Shown here in pieces: positions 11,778 to 22,501 of a stretch of 64,000 bases of DNA. Under the pieces are notes generated by a model that ran no database searches, had not been told where the DNA came from, and saw only the letters and a program-made list of their open reading frames with translations. The translations under genes were made by a program, and so were the position numbers. The stretch lies in the NCBI GenBank assembly GCA_013397455.1, contig VYZB01000145.1, forward strand, positions 800,843 to 864,842, read 5' to 3'. Every line of letters begins with the position of its first letter. The first letter of the stretch is position 1. Source of the DNA: Crotophaga sulcirostris (taxonomy: Eukaryota > Chordata > Aves > Cuculiformes > Crotophagidae).

Positions 11778-13487
11778 CCAAGTCCTGAGTCTGTGACCAC
11801 TTCTCTTGTTCTGGGTCACACATGGGGTTCTGGGTTATCTACAAAGAAACGGCAAAAGCCTCCATACACTGTCAAACCAGGTTCTGTAGTTCATTTTGTG
11901 AACTCATTATCTGAGTGCAAATATTTGTCAGGACTGGTCTTGGCTATTCACTGATTTAAAACAATTGGCCAACTGTCATACTGCTTCCCCAGGTGCTAAA
12001 AATCAATGATAATGCCTGCCTACTTTGTTCATTGTTATTTTAGGAAATCTCTAATCAAAACAAGTGTGAGTGCTGATGTGTGCTCAGTGGTGGAGTTTTG
12101 TGTGTTCCTTGGAAAGATGATATTCCCTGGAGAGAGGGGAAAGGATTAGAAATGATAACCACTTTTTAAATACATCAGCTTGCTCATGTGTGTGGTGGTT
12201 TTTTATCAGCTTTACAGCAAAAGCTTCATTTGATTTGTGCAGGGATGTGGATAATAAGGAGAGAGGCCAGCGAGCTGATTTTTATAGTCTGTTTGTAGCT
12301 TAAACAAAGATCTGGGATTTTGCGGCTAAAGACCAACTGAAATACAGCAGATTATGCGGCTTTGGTTTTTTTCAAAGATTTGTTAATTTTCCCACACACA
12401 GCTTGGTTTTCATGTGTCCACTCCACATGAAAACAGGGAGTTTTAAGACAGAATTTTGTAGCAGAACTTCATCAAATCCTGCTCCTTGTCTGTGGCTGGT
12501 ACTTTGTATTCAGAAATGTGCTGTGCTTAGTCACTGTTTTATTTGTAATAAACAGGGTTTGAGCTTGGTTCTCAGTGCTAAAATGCCACTGTTCTGGATA
12601 AAATCCTTGAAATCAAACAAGAGGTGGAGCAAGCTGCTGTCTTCACTGGAGGGTGAATGTAAGTCGGTGGCGAGGCTCCAGTTTTTCTGTGACACAGTTG
12701 GAAAGCTTGATCAAGACTGTACCACCTTGTCTCCTGTAAAGGAGTGGAACGTGTAGCCCTGCCAACAGATGTCTCAGTGCAGGCAGAAGTAGTATTTTTT
12801 CCTTTTTTTTTTTCATTTAATTTCTTGTTATCATTGTGTACTTCATGCTTAAGTTAGGATCACTTGAATGCAAAGTGGTTTCTGGATGCTGGAAGCTAAG
12901 GGGGAATTGCTGTTAAAGCCCTGCACTGCAGCTTCTGCACGGCCCCTGCAGTTCACAGAGGCTTTCTGGTGAAGCTGAACCAGATGCCTTCAGAACAGAG
13001 CTGGGACCTCCTGCATTGCACTTTAGCTGGAAGTGCAAAGAGCCAGATAAATAAAAAGCATCACAGAGGTGCTTTATGTGAAAGTATCTGCATTATTATT
13101 AAATGTATAGCAGAAAGACAGGCAAGTGCAAGGCAGAGTAGCAGGAGGATGCATCATTTTACCAGTACTGCTCACTTTCTTATGCTGATGAAGTTTCTTG
13201 TCCAGTGTTGGAAGAAATGGATGATTTTTAAATGCATTTTTAGCTTGGTCTAGAATTTAGCTTCTTTCAGAAGCTAAGATAGAGGCGTTGGTCACGTTTA
13301 TTTTTAAGTTCCAAAGGAAAATCATGTTTCCCTTCAGCACTTGGAAAGCAACTACTATTTCATCCACCAGGTACATGACCACCTGGAAGTTTGGTTGACT
13401 AAAAATTCGCTAAACAAAGCTGAATCTGGATGGAATATTTCCATTGCAGAGGAAAACTGCAAGGAGTAACTCAGCAGCTTTCTTGAA
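11778..13487. other. Unique DNA after the CR1 relic
   Basis: No CR1 homology continues past 'gtcctgcactc'. A plus-strand open frame of 117 codons (12403-12756) has no recognised domain and I do not support it as a gene. An 11-bp perfect hairpin at 12406-12434 is listed separately. Confidence 0.4.
12406..12434. repeat. Perfect 11-bp inverted repeat containing two E-boxes
   Basis: GTTTTCATGTG (12406-12416) and CACATGAAAAC (12424-12434) are perfect reverse complements around a 7-base spacer. Each arm holds a CATGTG/CACATG E-box core, the type bound by some bHLH factors. The arms are seen directly; binding is inference. Confidence 0.8.
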
Positions 13488-13580
13488 GGCAGTGTGATAT
13501 AGTGGGCAAAGCTCTGGCAAAACTCCGGTGGGAGCACGGGAAGACATGGGTCTCAACTCTTTTAATTTGTAAAACAAGAA
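13488..13580 (+). mobile_element. MIR-like CORE-SINE trace
   Basis: The order of landmarks matches a MIR/CORE-SINE in sense orientation: 'gcagtgtgatatagtgggca' (family: cagtgtggtctagtggttaga), 'gaagacatgggtctcaactct' (family: ggagacctgggttctagtcc) and 'atttgtaaaacaaga' (family: atctgtaaaatggg). The middle of the element is shortened. Divergence is high, as expected for an insertion older than birds. Confidence 0.55.
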
Positions 13581-15174
13581 AAACTCTGCTTTTGACTTAT
13601 GTGTTTTAATTTTTCTGATACATGATTTATATACACTACATTTTCAATGAGCCATCCTTTTCTTTTTTTTCCCCTTTTAGCAGGAAACAGCAAATTGAAA
13701 GAGGTAGTACAGACAAAAGGAAGCATTCTTAAATGAACCAGAGCTACTTGTAGGGAGATTGAACCAGCTGTCAGTGACTAAGAGCAGCTAAGGGATGGGA
13801 TTTGATTTTGCTCTTAATAGCTAGACTGTCCTTCATTTTAGAAGGCTGCTAGATATTTTCAGCTTATGTTTGCAAATTTGCCATCTTTGCTGTAGTCTTA
13901 TCATATCTCATGTACAACTGACACCTTGATGAGAGATTTCTGAGGATGGCTCAGCCTGAGTGACCAATTACTGCGTATTCAATTTGTAAAGCACTTCTGG
14001 TTTTTAGTGAGGTTAAGATGCTGTCTGAGTTTTCCTATATTAAGGATCAGAGCCTGATGCTGGTTCTCATATTAGCTAGTACCTAATCCTGTCTCAGCCT
14101 CAGTGGGGATGTGTGTTGAATGCAGCATTATTAAACACGAGTTAAGGTAACTGATGTTATCCTCCAAAGAGTACATACACATCAGCATATAATAGACATA
14201 GTTAAAAAAACAATGCATTTTATAAAACCATTGGTTATACATTAAGAGCAAAATTGCAGAAAATAGCATTCAGAGCTTTTAGAAAAACAGCTGTTAAGAC
14301 CTCCACTTCCAAATCATCAATAAGCATCTTGTATTTTGTAGTGTGCTTTTGAATGGTACCAGGCTGTGAGTTTAGGTCACGTTCAGTTCTCTTGCAGGTG
14401 TCTGACCACAATACACAGTTATGAGTGACCTGCTTTTTATTTTGCTGATTCTGAAAGGACTGAAGTAGTGGGGCAGCCGTTGAGGGACTGCCAACCAACT
14501 GTCATCCTTAATTATATCTGGCCTTCTTCAGCTTTAGTGGGGTAAAGTCACAAAGTCCCTTTAAGTGCCTTTTTTGCTCTACGGGAAATGTCATGTTTAA
14601 GGTATAGTAGTGCATCCATCATGGAGTGTTCAGTTATGGGGCAAAACATTGCTAAGGGAGGTAAATTGGGTCTCTGGGAAGCAGATGAAATAGAAAGCAA
14701 GCTAAGAGCCTCTGATACAAATGAAAGAATTAGTAGCAAAAGGATAATTGTGATTGTGTGTGACAAACCCTGTGTTGCTGTGACTTTCATACAGCTGGCC
14801 ATTGAAATCCAGGGTCAGGTTGTGCTGGATACATAAAGGCGTATGTTGAGGGCTTGATCCAAAGGGAAAAGCTTCCAGTGAGACTGGTTCCAACAGGAGA
14901 GGCTGCACCACTGGATTAAACAGGGCTTGGTGTGGCCTGAAGCAGAGATGTGCAGCACAGCTCAAGGTTCCTTTTCCTCTTTGGGATGGGCGTTGGGCAG
15001 TGCAGGCTTTCAAACTGTCCCTGCCATGCAGGGTCCCCCACTCCAGGAAAGGACATCCTCCCTGTGCCAGAAAGGCTTTAGGTCAGCACCAGGGGGAGTT
15101 CATTACTGGAGACCCAAGCCTTGCTGCCAGAACGTCCCCACGTCACCATGCCCCGTTTTATTAAGTGGGTTCTC
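13581..15174. other. Unique DNA
   Basis: No gene or repeat is recognised. Base composition becomes GC-richer from about 14.9 kb towards the 18-bp repeat. Confidence 0.4.
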
Positions 15175-15234
15175 TCGGCTGAGCTCGGTGTGTCGGCTGA
15201 GCTCGGTGTGTCGGCTGAGCTCGGTGTGTTGGCT
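15175..15234. repeat. 18-bp tandem repeat, three copies
   Basis: TCGGCTGAGCTCGGTGTG is repeated three times without change at 15175-15192, 15193-15210 and 15211-15228, followed by a six-base partial copy. Identity between copies implies recent origin. The unit length is a multiple of three, so plus-strand frames stay open (repeating six residues), but nothing else suggests coding. Confidence 0.95.
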
Positions 15235-18200
15235 TCACTGGGGGTTTTGAAGGCCCCTGCGTGCTGGCTCCTGCCAGTGGAATGGGCTCTCTGTGTCCCT
15301 GGGCCCTGCTCTGTCCCAGCCCAGAAGCAGAGAACGCCCCAGAGCTGGGGAGCAGTGGGAATCCTCAGCCCCCTGCGCTTCCCCAGCGCTGCTTCCGAGA
15401 GTGCCAGTCAGCAGGAAATAATTTCTGTGTCCTGCTGTCGTGTTCCCTGCGTTCCATTGATCTGCTCAGCACTTCAGAAATAGTAGAAACATGACCTTTC
15501 CCATGAATTTTTAACACGAGGGCCCTTATCTTGCAAACTCGTCTGCCTCTGCACACCCTAGAGGGCTGGAGGCAGAGCCGCGTGCTCGGGTACCAACGTT
15601 TGTTAGCAGGGAGCAGCCGGAATCCGGCAGAACCGAAGCCTCAGTGCTCTCAGATTCTTTTAGAAACGTGCAGCATTTTCAGGATTTTTCTGTTTTAAAT
15701 GTGTTGAGTAGAATCAAATTTGTGACCTGTGCTTTAAATTAACTTTCTGACAACACAGCAGTAATTTCAACCTGTCTTTCTTAGTCTGTAAAGTTAGTTT
15801 TTAATGTTTCGGTTTACAATTTGGAATAAGATTTTATGATGTTCTATTACTGTACATGAATTTGACAAGATTCTGCTATTAAAGTTAAATGTTTTAACAC
15901 TCATTTATAGCTGGAAACAATCTCTGTTATTGTGAGGTTTTTTAGCAATGAATACAAGCTGAAATAAGTAAATTTCATCTGTTGTGAAAACAGTCTGTTA
16001 TTGTTAAACAGAATTTCTATTATACACATATTATTTACTACTATTTAAATTTAAAAGAACTATTTATTTACACTACAGACTGTAAATTTAATTTACTGTT
16101 AAACAGTTAAATTACAGCATTTGAGAAGCTAAGCTGCCAGTAATTTGAATTTGTATATGATTTTTTCCTTGAATGCTTTACACAAATCATTATGAGAATG
16201 CATACTTTACAAGAATCCAGAGAGGGAGCGCAATTCAAGCTCTCCTAATTTTTATCTGAAAATCTATCCATTTTCAGCATTAGAAAGTAAGATGCAATAA
16301 TGTATTCAGAGTGATAGAACAAGGGATTCTGATGGCTTTCAGCATCTAACACCCTTCTTAATGCTTCTAGGTTTTGATCCTTTAAGATATCATCTTGAAA
16401 AACCATTGTGAAGGAAAGCTACTATAATGTGTGTGATACAATGCATCTGGTATCTGCTTTCATGCATATTTTTTTTAACTGCCCTTTTTTCAAGTGCTTT
16501 AAACTCACACGTATTTTTGAACTGGTTTCCATAGTCAACAGTTACTACTGACAACAGTTTTCATAGAATACACCAAGGTCTGGGTCCTGCAGGGTGTTGG
16601 AGGCTCTGGTGCTGGTCTCCCAGGGGTACCATCAGCTGTACCTTGAGCAGGCACCCCTTTTCCCTGCTGTGTTAGTGCAGGGCTAGCAGAAGCACTCGCG
16701 TTTATGTGCTGGGTTTGGAGAGGGAGCAACCATATAGAAATATATATGTATAACCAATATCAAAAAAAATATTTGACTTCCAAACTGGAGGCCTCCAGTT
16801 CAAATTCTTGCTGGCATCCACTTCTGGGTGGCAGAAGGTGCTGCCATGTGTGTGTTCTGCCACAGAAACTGCATAAACCCGAGCTTTGGTGGCGTACAGA
16901 AAGGAAATGTGGTAAAACCAGCCTGTCCACTGGCAGGACTGGTCAGGTGGCAACCTCTGCTTTGAAATGTAAGTTGGAAGTTGTAGGTTATTAGTGGGGC
17001 ATTGCTGTTGTTGAATGTTTCTTTTATGTGCTTTCTGCTGCTGTGGAACGTACAGAATATGCACGTGGTGTCCCACTTTAACACTTAATTTAAGCAGAGA
17101 CCCTAAAAGATGCCTGTGGCTCTCAGTTACTTTGGAACAGACTCTACAGACCATCATAAAGTGATCCATTTGTTCCTTTTCAAACTTAGGTACTTAAAAT
17201 TTGTATTTGCCAGCCTTAGCTATCCTTTCTGGATCTGGCCTTTAGTTTTTCCTAGACTGTTGGACCCTTTAATTCTGTCCCTGCGTGCGTAGGGACTGTC
17301 TCCTCTTCTGTATCTGTACTGTGATGCTCTTGCTCCAGCTTTATTTGAACAGTAGGAAGAGTCACAATTTGTCCTATATAAAACTGGCCAAACAGGAAAC
17401 ATTTTGGAACTTGATAACAGAGAACAAAGAGAATTTTAACGTCATCAATAAATGAAAAATTTAATTGCTTGTGCAAGCACAGTTGGAATGATTACAGTTG
17501 CACTCTTTTCTCTATGTCAGCTCCTCTACCAACCTTCTTACTCCATCAAAAGTCTCTGACACGAATCTCATTGTGGCTTTCCATTTCCTTTAAGGACTGC
17601 TTCTGGATCCGTCACCTCTTACATTGCGGTACACCTGACAAACCAGAACAGCATATGTCTGTACTGTGCAAGAAGTGTTTTGTGAATCTCACAGCTAGTT
17701 TCATTTCTTCATGGTGTGGTACAGTGTGTTTGCACAAGTGTGCTGACAGGTAGGATGGAGAAGATATACCTACCTTGAACAGTTATCGTCTTATCAGATG
17801 TTGGTTGGCTGTGGTTTTGAATTAGATCTTCTCCTGAAGAGAGTTTTAATCAACTATAAATGTACTACTTGTGTTCTTCACATCTTTTTTGAGAAAATTT
17901 CCATGCAAAACAGAATGGTATTAGAAAGGCACCAGCTGGGGTGGATGGTCATTGGCGTGGGTCTGTATGTTCCTCATGTGCCACCACTGCCCCATCCTGT
18001 AGCTGCCTCTGCTTTATTTGTAGTCGACAGCGTCCCAGGGACGGCCTTTGTGAGGACTGGCGTAGGCAGCTGGCATGAACCAGTTGTTCAAGATGTTCAA
18101 ACTCCTTTCTCAAGTCTGTGATAAATATTACCTGGGGCAGTAAGAGGTCAGGCTGTGTATTTTCTAAAACCAGGAAAGCTTCTCATTTGAGTCATGCAAG

Positions 18201-18499
18201 CAAATTTGCTTTGGTGCTTCTCGTTCTTTTGCTCTGCGTTATTGAGTTGCAGGTATTGAGTTCTTTGCTTCGCAGCAGCGTGCCATGGGTATGGCTGTAA
18301 AAGGTCAGTATAGAATGATATAGCAGTTTGCACTTGACGACATTTTTCACACTGGGTTTTTTTCTCCTAAACATTTCTGAAAAATATCGCACAGTTTTTA
18401 AGCACTTCTGAGCTGAATTTGAACAAGCTGCCGTCAGGAATTTGCCGTTGCGCTGCTCACCCATCCCTAACCTTGAAATGTTTAAAAATAAATAAATAA

Positions 18500-18725
18500 A
18501 CGGATTAGCATAAAATAATATAGTAACCCACGGAATTTATTTAGTTTAATTTATGCTAATCATGGCATATTGGTGCTCGGGCAGATAAAATAAAGCTGGT
18601 GGAGAAGATTGCGTCGAGGAAGCTATGACAATTAACCCTAGAAATTATCACTCTGAAAGTGCGTTCAGCTTTGCCATTGAAAAGAACCAGTCCAGCAGAT
18701 TCTGTTAATTGTCAATAGTAAGATG
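18500..18725. promoter_or_regulatory. Candidate enhancer-like element with inverted POU/homeobox motifs
   Basis: A perfect 12-bp inverted repeat, GATTAGCATAAA (18503-18514) and TTTATGCTAATC (18550-18561), is separated by 35 bases. Each arm contains ATGCTAAT, close to an octamer/POU site, and a TAAT homeodomain core. The following 160 bases hold further TAATT cores ('gacaattaaccctagaaatt', 'tctgttaattgtcaatag'). This motif density resembles developmental conserved non-coding elements. Conservation itself cannot be seen from one sequence. Confidence 0.35.
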
Positions 18726-19029
18726 GGTTTATGATTTTTAGGGATGTGTAAATTTATTTTTTTCTTTATATATATACACATGTACACATGTATTTTCTTA
18801 GGGATTTGTATATTCCTGTAGATATTAGAAGGTAAAATATTGCAAAAGATGAAGATACAACTTAATCCAGGAGTGAATTCAGGTTATTTTGTGTAGGCTT
18901 TTAATTATTTCTGGCTTATAATTCTAATTATGTTTTTTTCATGTTACGTAATACACCATTTAGGTATATAACTGTACATAATATGGAATTTAATATTAGC
19001 TTAGGCTTTCAGTTACATCAGAAGCAATA

Positions 19030-19180
19030 AAAATGATCAAGGAGAAAAGATTGTAATCATGTCTGCTGCTGTTGATCAGAGAATGATAGATGGGCTGTAT
19101 CAGATTGCATCTGTTATAATTGTGCCTTGGCTTTGGCTACCAGAGGAAACATACAGCCCACAAAAATAAATAAAATTATT
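19030..19180. promoter_or_regulatory. Possible conserved non-coding element
   Basis: A non-repetitive stretch rich in TGATCAG, GATAGAT and ATAATTGTG-type motifs, bounded by A/T-rich DNA and not matching any repeat family I know. The call rests only on composition and motif texture. Confidence 0.2.
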
Positions 19181-19958
19181 ATCATAAACAAACAACTATC
19201 TCAGGGCTTCTCGTGTGCTCCAGTTCCTGTGTGTGCTGATTTGCTTGTAGATGTAAATTAAATCCTTTGGTTTCAGACTTACAAATTTGCGTAGCACCCA
19301 ATGAAAGCAGAATTTTAGCTGTGATTTTTTTCCACACAAAATGAAAGATTAAGATGGGGAGGGGAGGTAAAAAAAATTGTTCCCTTCTTCACCTTAGACC
19401 ATCTTGCGTAAAATAAATGTCAGACAGGATTTAAGAGCAAGCAGTCTTTGAAAAGGCAAGGTATTTTTACTGTTTGCTAGGTTGGGGTTAGGATTTTTGT
19501 TGTTTTGATTTGCTTTTTAAGGAGCAGAACCACAGGCTTAGAGGTGATGGCAAGGATTTTCCAGAAAAAAAGATGCCTCAAGTAGATTTTAGTTTTATTT
19601 AAGACATGAGTAGACAGCCTGATTTTCAAGATTTCGATGGGGGAAGCAATGGCAATCCAAGGCCCATGAGGACTGCGGGGTGCCCACCGTTTTTAGAACT
19701 CATCCATTTGTTTTGCTGCTTCTTCTTGTGACTTCATATCCTGTTGTCCTGAATCTTAAATCACTTCTCCTTGTTACTGCCTGCAATGTCTGAGCGAATG
19801 GTGGAGGCTGAGCAAGGAGATGCCTCTGCACAGGGAAGAGTAAAACTGATGATGTGCAACTTGTGCCATAGACACAAAATAAGCGTGAAACCAAAGATCC
19901 TTTTCTCAAATGCCTTTTATTTGCTGGTAGTTGAAGCAGGGGTCACTTGCAATATCCA

Positions 19959-20131
19959 TGTTGTGCCAGGGCAGGTTTAGGCTGCCCAGGGAGGTGGTTG
20001 AGTCCCCATCCCTGGAGGGGTTTGAAAGATGGGTAGGTGAGTTTCTGGGAGACGTGGTTTAGCAGAGGACAGGAATGGTTGGACTCGCTGATCTCAAAGG
20101 TCTTTTCCAACCAAATGATGATTCTATGATT
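19959..20131 (+). mobile_element. CR1 LINE 3' end with internal deletion
   Basis: Sense CR1 3' region. It runs from 'gccagggcaggtttaggctg' directly into 'cccagggaggtggttgagtc', then to the gatgggtaggtgagtttctgg, ggtcttttccaacc and ATTCTATGATT terminal blocks. Compared with the sister copy at 54880-55170, 53 bases are missing between two GCTG tetramers, a microhomology-type deletion. It shares the unusual gtgagtttctggg...gaggacagg segment with the copies at 45612 and 54880, so the three belong to one subfamily. Confidence 0.93.
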
Positions 20132-22250
20132 ACAGTCTCTCATGGATTGTGTTACATGTTGAACTTGCATAATAGTTTTCATCTGAACTTCTTGTCTTCT
20201 CATAAGTTGCCATAGTCTTCACTTGGGGGTTAAGAATGCTCCCACTGCACACCTGCCTGGAAATCCCGTTTGCTGGACGGAACAAGATTTGAGCCGTTTT
20301 CTAATACGGACTGAGTTAAAACATACTTTTCACCTTTTAAAGAGAATATTTGTGGATTCTGACAGCTTGTTCAGCTGTAGGTAGAAACTTGAAATTTGGC
20401 ATGGAAATAGCTCTCACGAAGGAGAAGTGCTGTTGCTTTTTCTAGAGAAAATTGCTTTTGATTTGACTGAGCTGTAAGCCTTTGAGCAAGTGAAAAATAA
20501 ATTCTTCTGTGAGCTTACAGCGCGTGTGGCGGAGGAAAGGCTCTGTGCATATGATTAATTTAGTGAAAGTGCAGAGTGTAGTGCAATGTGCTTCTGAAAA
20601 TGGGTGGAGATACCTGAGGCTGGGGCTTTACAAGATACAAGAGACACATTGAAAGAACTTTCAGTTTTTAGGGAGGAAGCCAAAGGCTCTCTTTTCTCCT
20701 CAGTGTCTCGGTCTCTCCTAACTGATGTTTGTAGCACAAACAGGTTTTCCTGCACACACGTAGTCATGTAGTCCATCCCCACATAAACAAAACAAGGAAA
20801 ATACTTTGGAGAAGTGTTTTTAGCCTCTTGTGGATGTGACATTATGGTTGCACTACGGAAAATGCAGCAGGCTTATCATGCCATGTCCACCATGATCCAG
20901 GTAGCAGGGTCTATCCAGTTAATCACTTGCCATGTCTGCTGCCTCAGTTTCTTCACATCTTGCTAATATCAATGTGCATTTAAATCTTTTAAAATCAGTC
21001 CTCAGCTACATTGTATATTTACAATTTCTTCAAATTTGTTGGTTTGGTTTTTTTCCAGCCATCTTTCCAAGACCAACATATTCTACCCAGTCCTTGAGCA
21101 AAGGTTAATTTTTCTTCAATTATTTTTTTTTTTGTACAAGCTTCCCCTAAGGTCTCTACAGTCTTGTCTCCCCTAAAGCTCAAACTGGTCCTCTGGACTT
21201 GATATCCCAGGACAGTGGCACGTTCCTTCCTGAATGGCTTTTGCTGCCTGGGCAGCCAGCAGCTCTCCTGAGCTCTGGCAGCTTCTGCCCCAGCTCCAGC
21301 TCCCCTGCCTTTCTCAGTGACTGAGCCCTGAGCTTCCTTCCACGTGTGGCTGTGTCACCTACCTGTCACCTCATGAGTAGAGCTACAGTTCCATCACCCA
21401 TGAAGCAGACAAAGTTGTACAACACCCAACACACACTGAAAAGGCCAGCTCTGTGACAGACCTGAGCACTTTCCACTGTGCAATTTTAGTACCCAATCAC
21501 AACTCCTCTGACAGGTCCTGATCATGGGTCAGACCCGGTCTCCCCAAAACGCCGACTCGACTCCCTGCCCCCTAACACAGGTGCTGAAATTAGGCTGGTG
21601 CTCAGGGAGCAAAGCAGCTTCTTGCTGGCATGCAGTGACACAAACAAAACCTCCCTCCAGGACCTTCTCTCCCAGAGCTTCCTCACCAAAGCCTGTGGGT
21701 GGAGATTGGAGAGCCAGATCAGGAGTAGATCCATCATAGATCTACCTGTCCTGGAAGGATATTGTCATGATTTTTGTATTTTCCTTGCTTTAATTACAAA
21801 GCTGTTTTCTGCAGAGATGCTGCCAAATAGACCCATCATTCACGCTTGCCCAGGCCTGCCTGCCGGCGTGTCCCGCTCCAGCAGAGCCTGTAACACTCCT
21901 GACCCGCTGGGCTGGGTGCCCACAGAGAGGGACACGGTTCTTCCTTCCATCTCTGGCCACCGGGCTTCCCCAGTACAACCTGACACAACATCAAAACCAG
22001 CTCGTTCACTAATAAATTAATTTTGTTATTAATTGGTTAACCTAGGGCAGACCGTACGGAAAAAAATGTTTGATACGCAATTTTTGACAGGATTGGATGG
22101 AGCTGGGCAATGGAGATGCACAGATTATGGCAGTGGGATGTTCTCCTTTTAAAACATTGAAAGATGTTGTAGAGTTGAATGTTGTGAAACGTTGCTAATA
22201 TTATTTGAAAATAAAACATCCTTTGGAATTAAAACCTAGACATGTGAGGA
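20132..22250. other. Unique DNA, GC-rich from 21.2 to 22.0 kb
   Basis: From about 21190 to 22010 the sequence is GC-richer and rich in 'ctccc' and 'cagc' words, with a plus-strand open frame of 140 codons (21598-22020). No domain, start context or splice pair supports it. No repeat family is recognised. Confidence 0.4.
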
Positions 22251-22501
22251 CTTGATGTTAGGAAGAAGTCTTGATGTTAGGAAGAAGTTCTACACTGAAA
22301 GGGTGATTGGCCACTGGAATGCGCTGCCCAGGGAGGTGGTGGAGTCGCCGACCCTTGATGTGTTTAAAGGAAGATTGGATGAGGCACTGAGTGCCATGGT
22401 TTAGGTGATGAGGTGGTGTTAGTGTTGGCTTATAGGTTGGACTTGATGATCTTGGAGGTCTCTTCCAACCTGGTTATACTGTGAAACTGTGAAACTGTGA
22501 C
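22251..22501 (+). mobile_element. Young CR1 3' end, copy A (GTGAAACT-type tail)
   Basis: Sense CR1 3' fragment: 'gttaggaagaagttctacac', 'gaatgcgctgcccagggagg', a ggttggacttgatgatctt block and 'aggtctcttccaacctggtt'. It ends in ACTGTGAAACTGTGAAACTGTGA rather than ATTCTATGATT. Its first 19 bases, CTTGATGTTAGGAAGAAGT, are duplicated in tandem (22251-22269 and 22270-22288). By hand count it differs from the copy at 49921-50148 at about six positions over roughly 225 bases. Both copies begin at the same internal point of the element. Confidence 0.93.

Larger units (their letters stand above)
15235..19958. other. Unique DNA with candidate conserved non-coding stretches
   Basis: No gene is recognised. 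From 15.7 to 16.5 kb the sequence is strongly AT-rich, with a bulged TAATTTACTGTT / AACAGTTAAATTA inverted repeat at 16089-16114. Two stretches, 18500-18725 and 19030-19180, look enhancer-like and are listed separately. Confidence 0.4.

Noticed and set aside
11537..11800. Minus-strand frames of 71-87 codons
   Set aside because: Antisense shadows of the CR1 reverse-transcriptase relic.
12403..12756. 117-codon plus-strand frame
   Set aside because: Begins inside the E-box hairpin, lacks a domain and shows no usable splice sites.
21598..22020. 140-codon plus-strand frame in a GC-rich block
   Set aside because: No domain, no convincing start or splice context, and neighbouring frames are also open.
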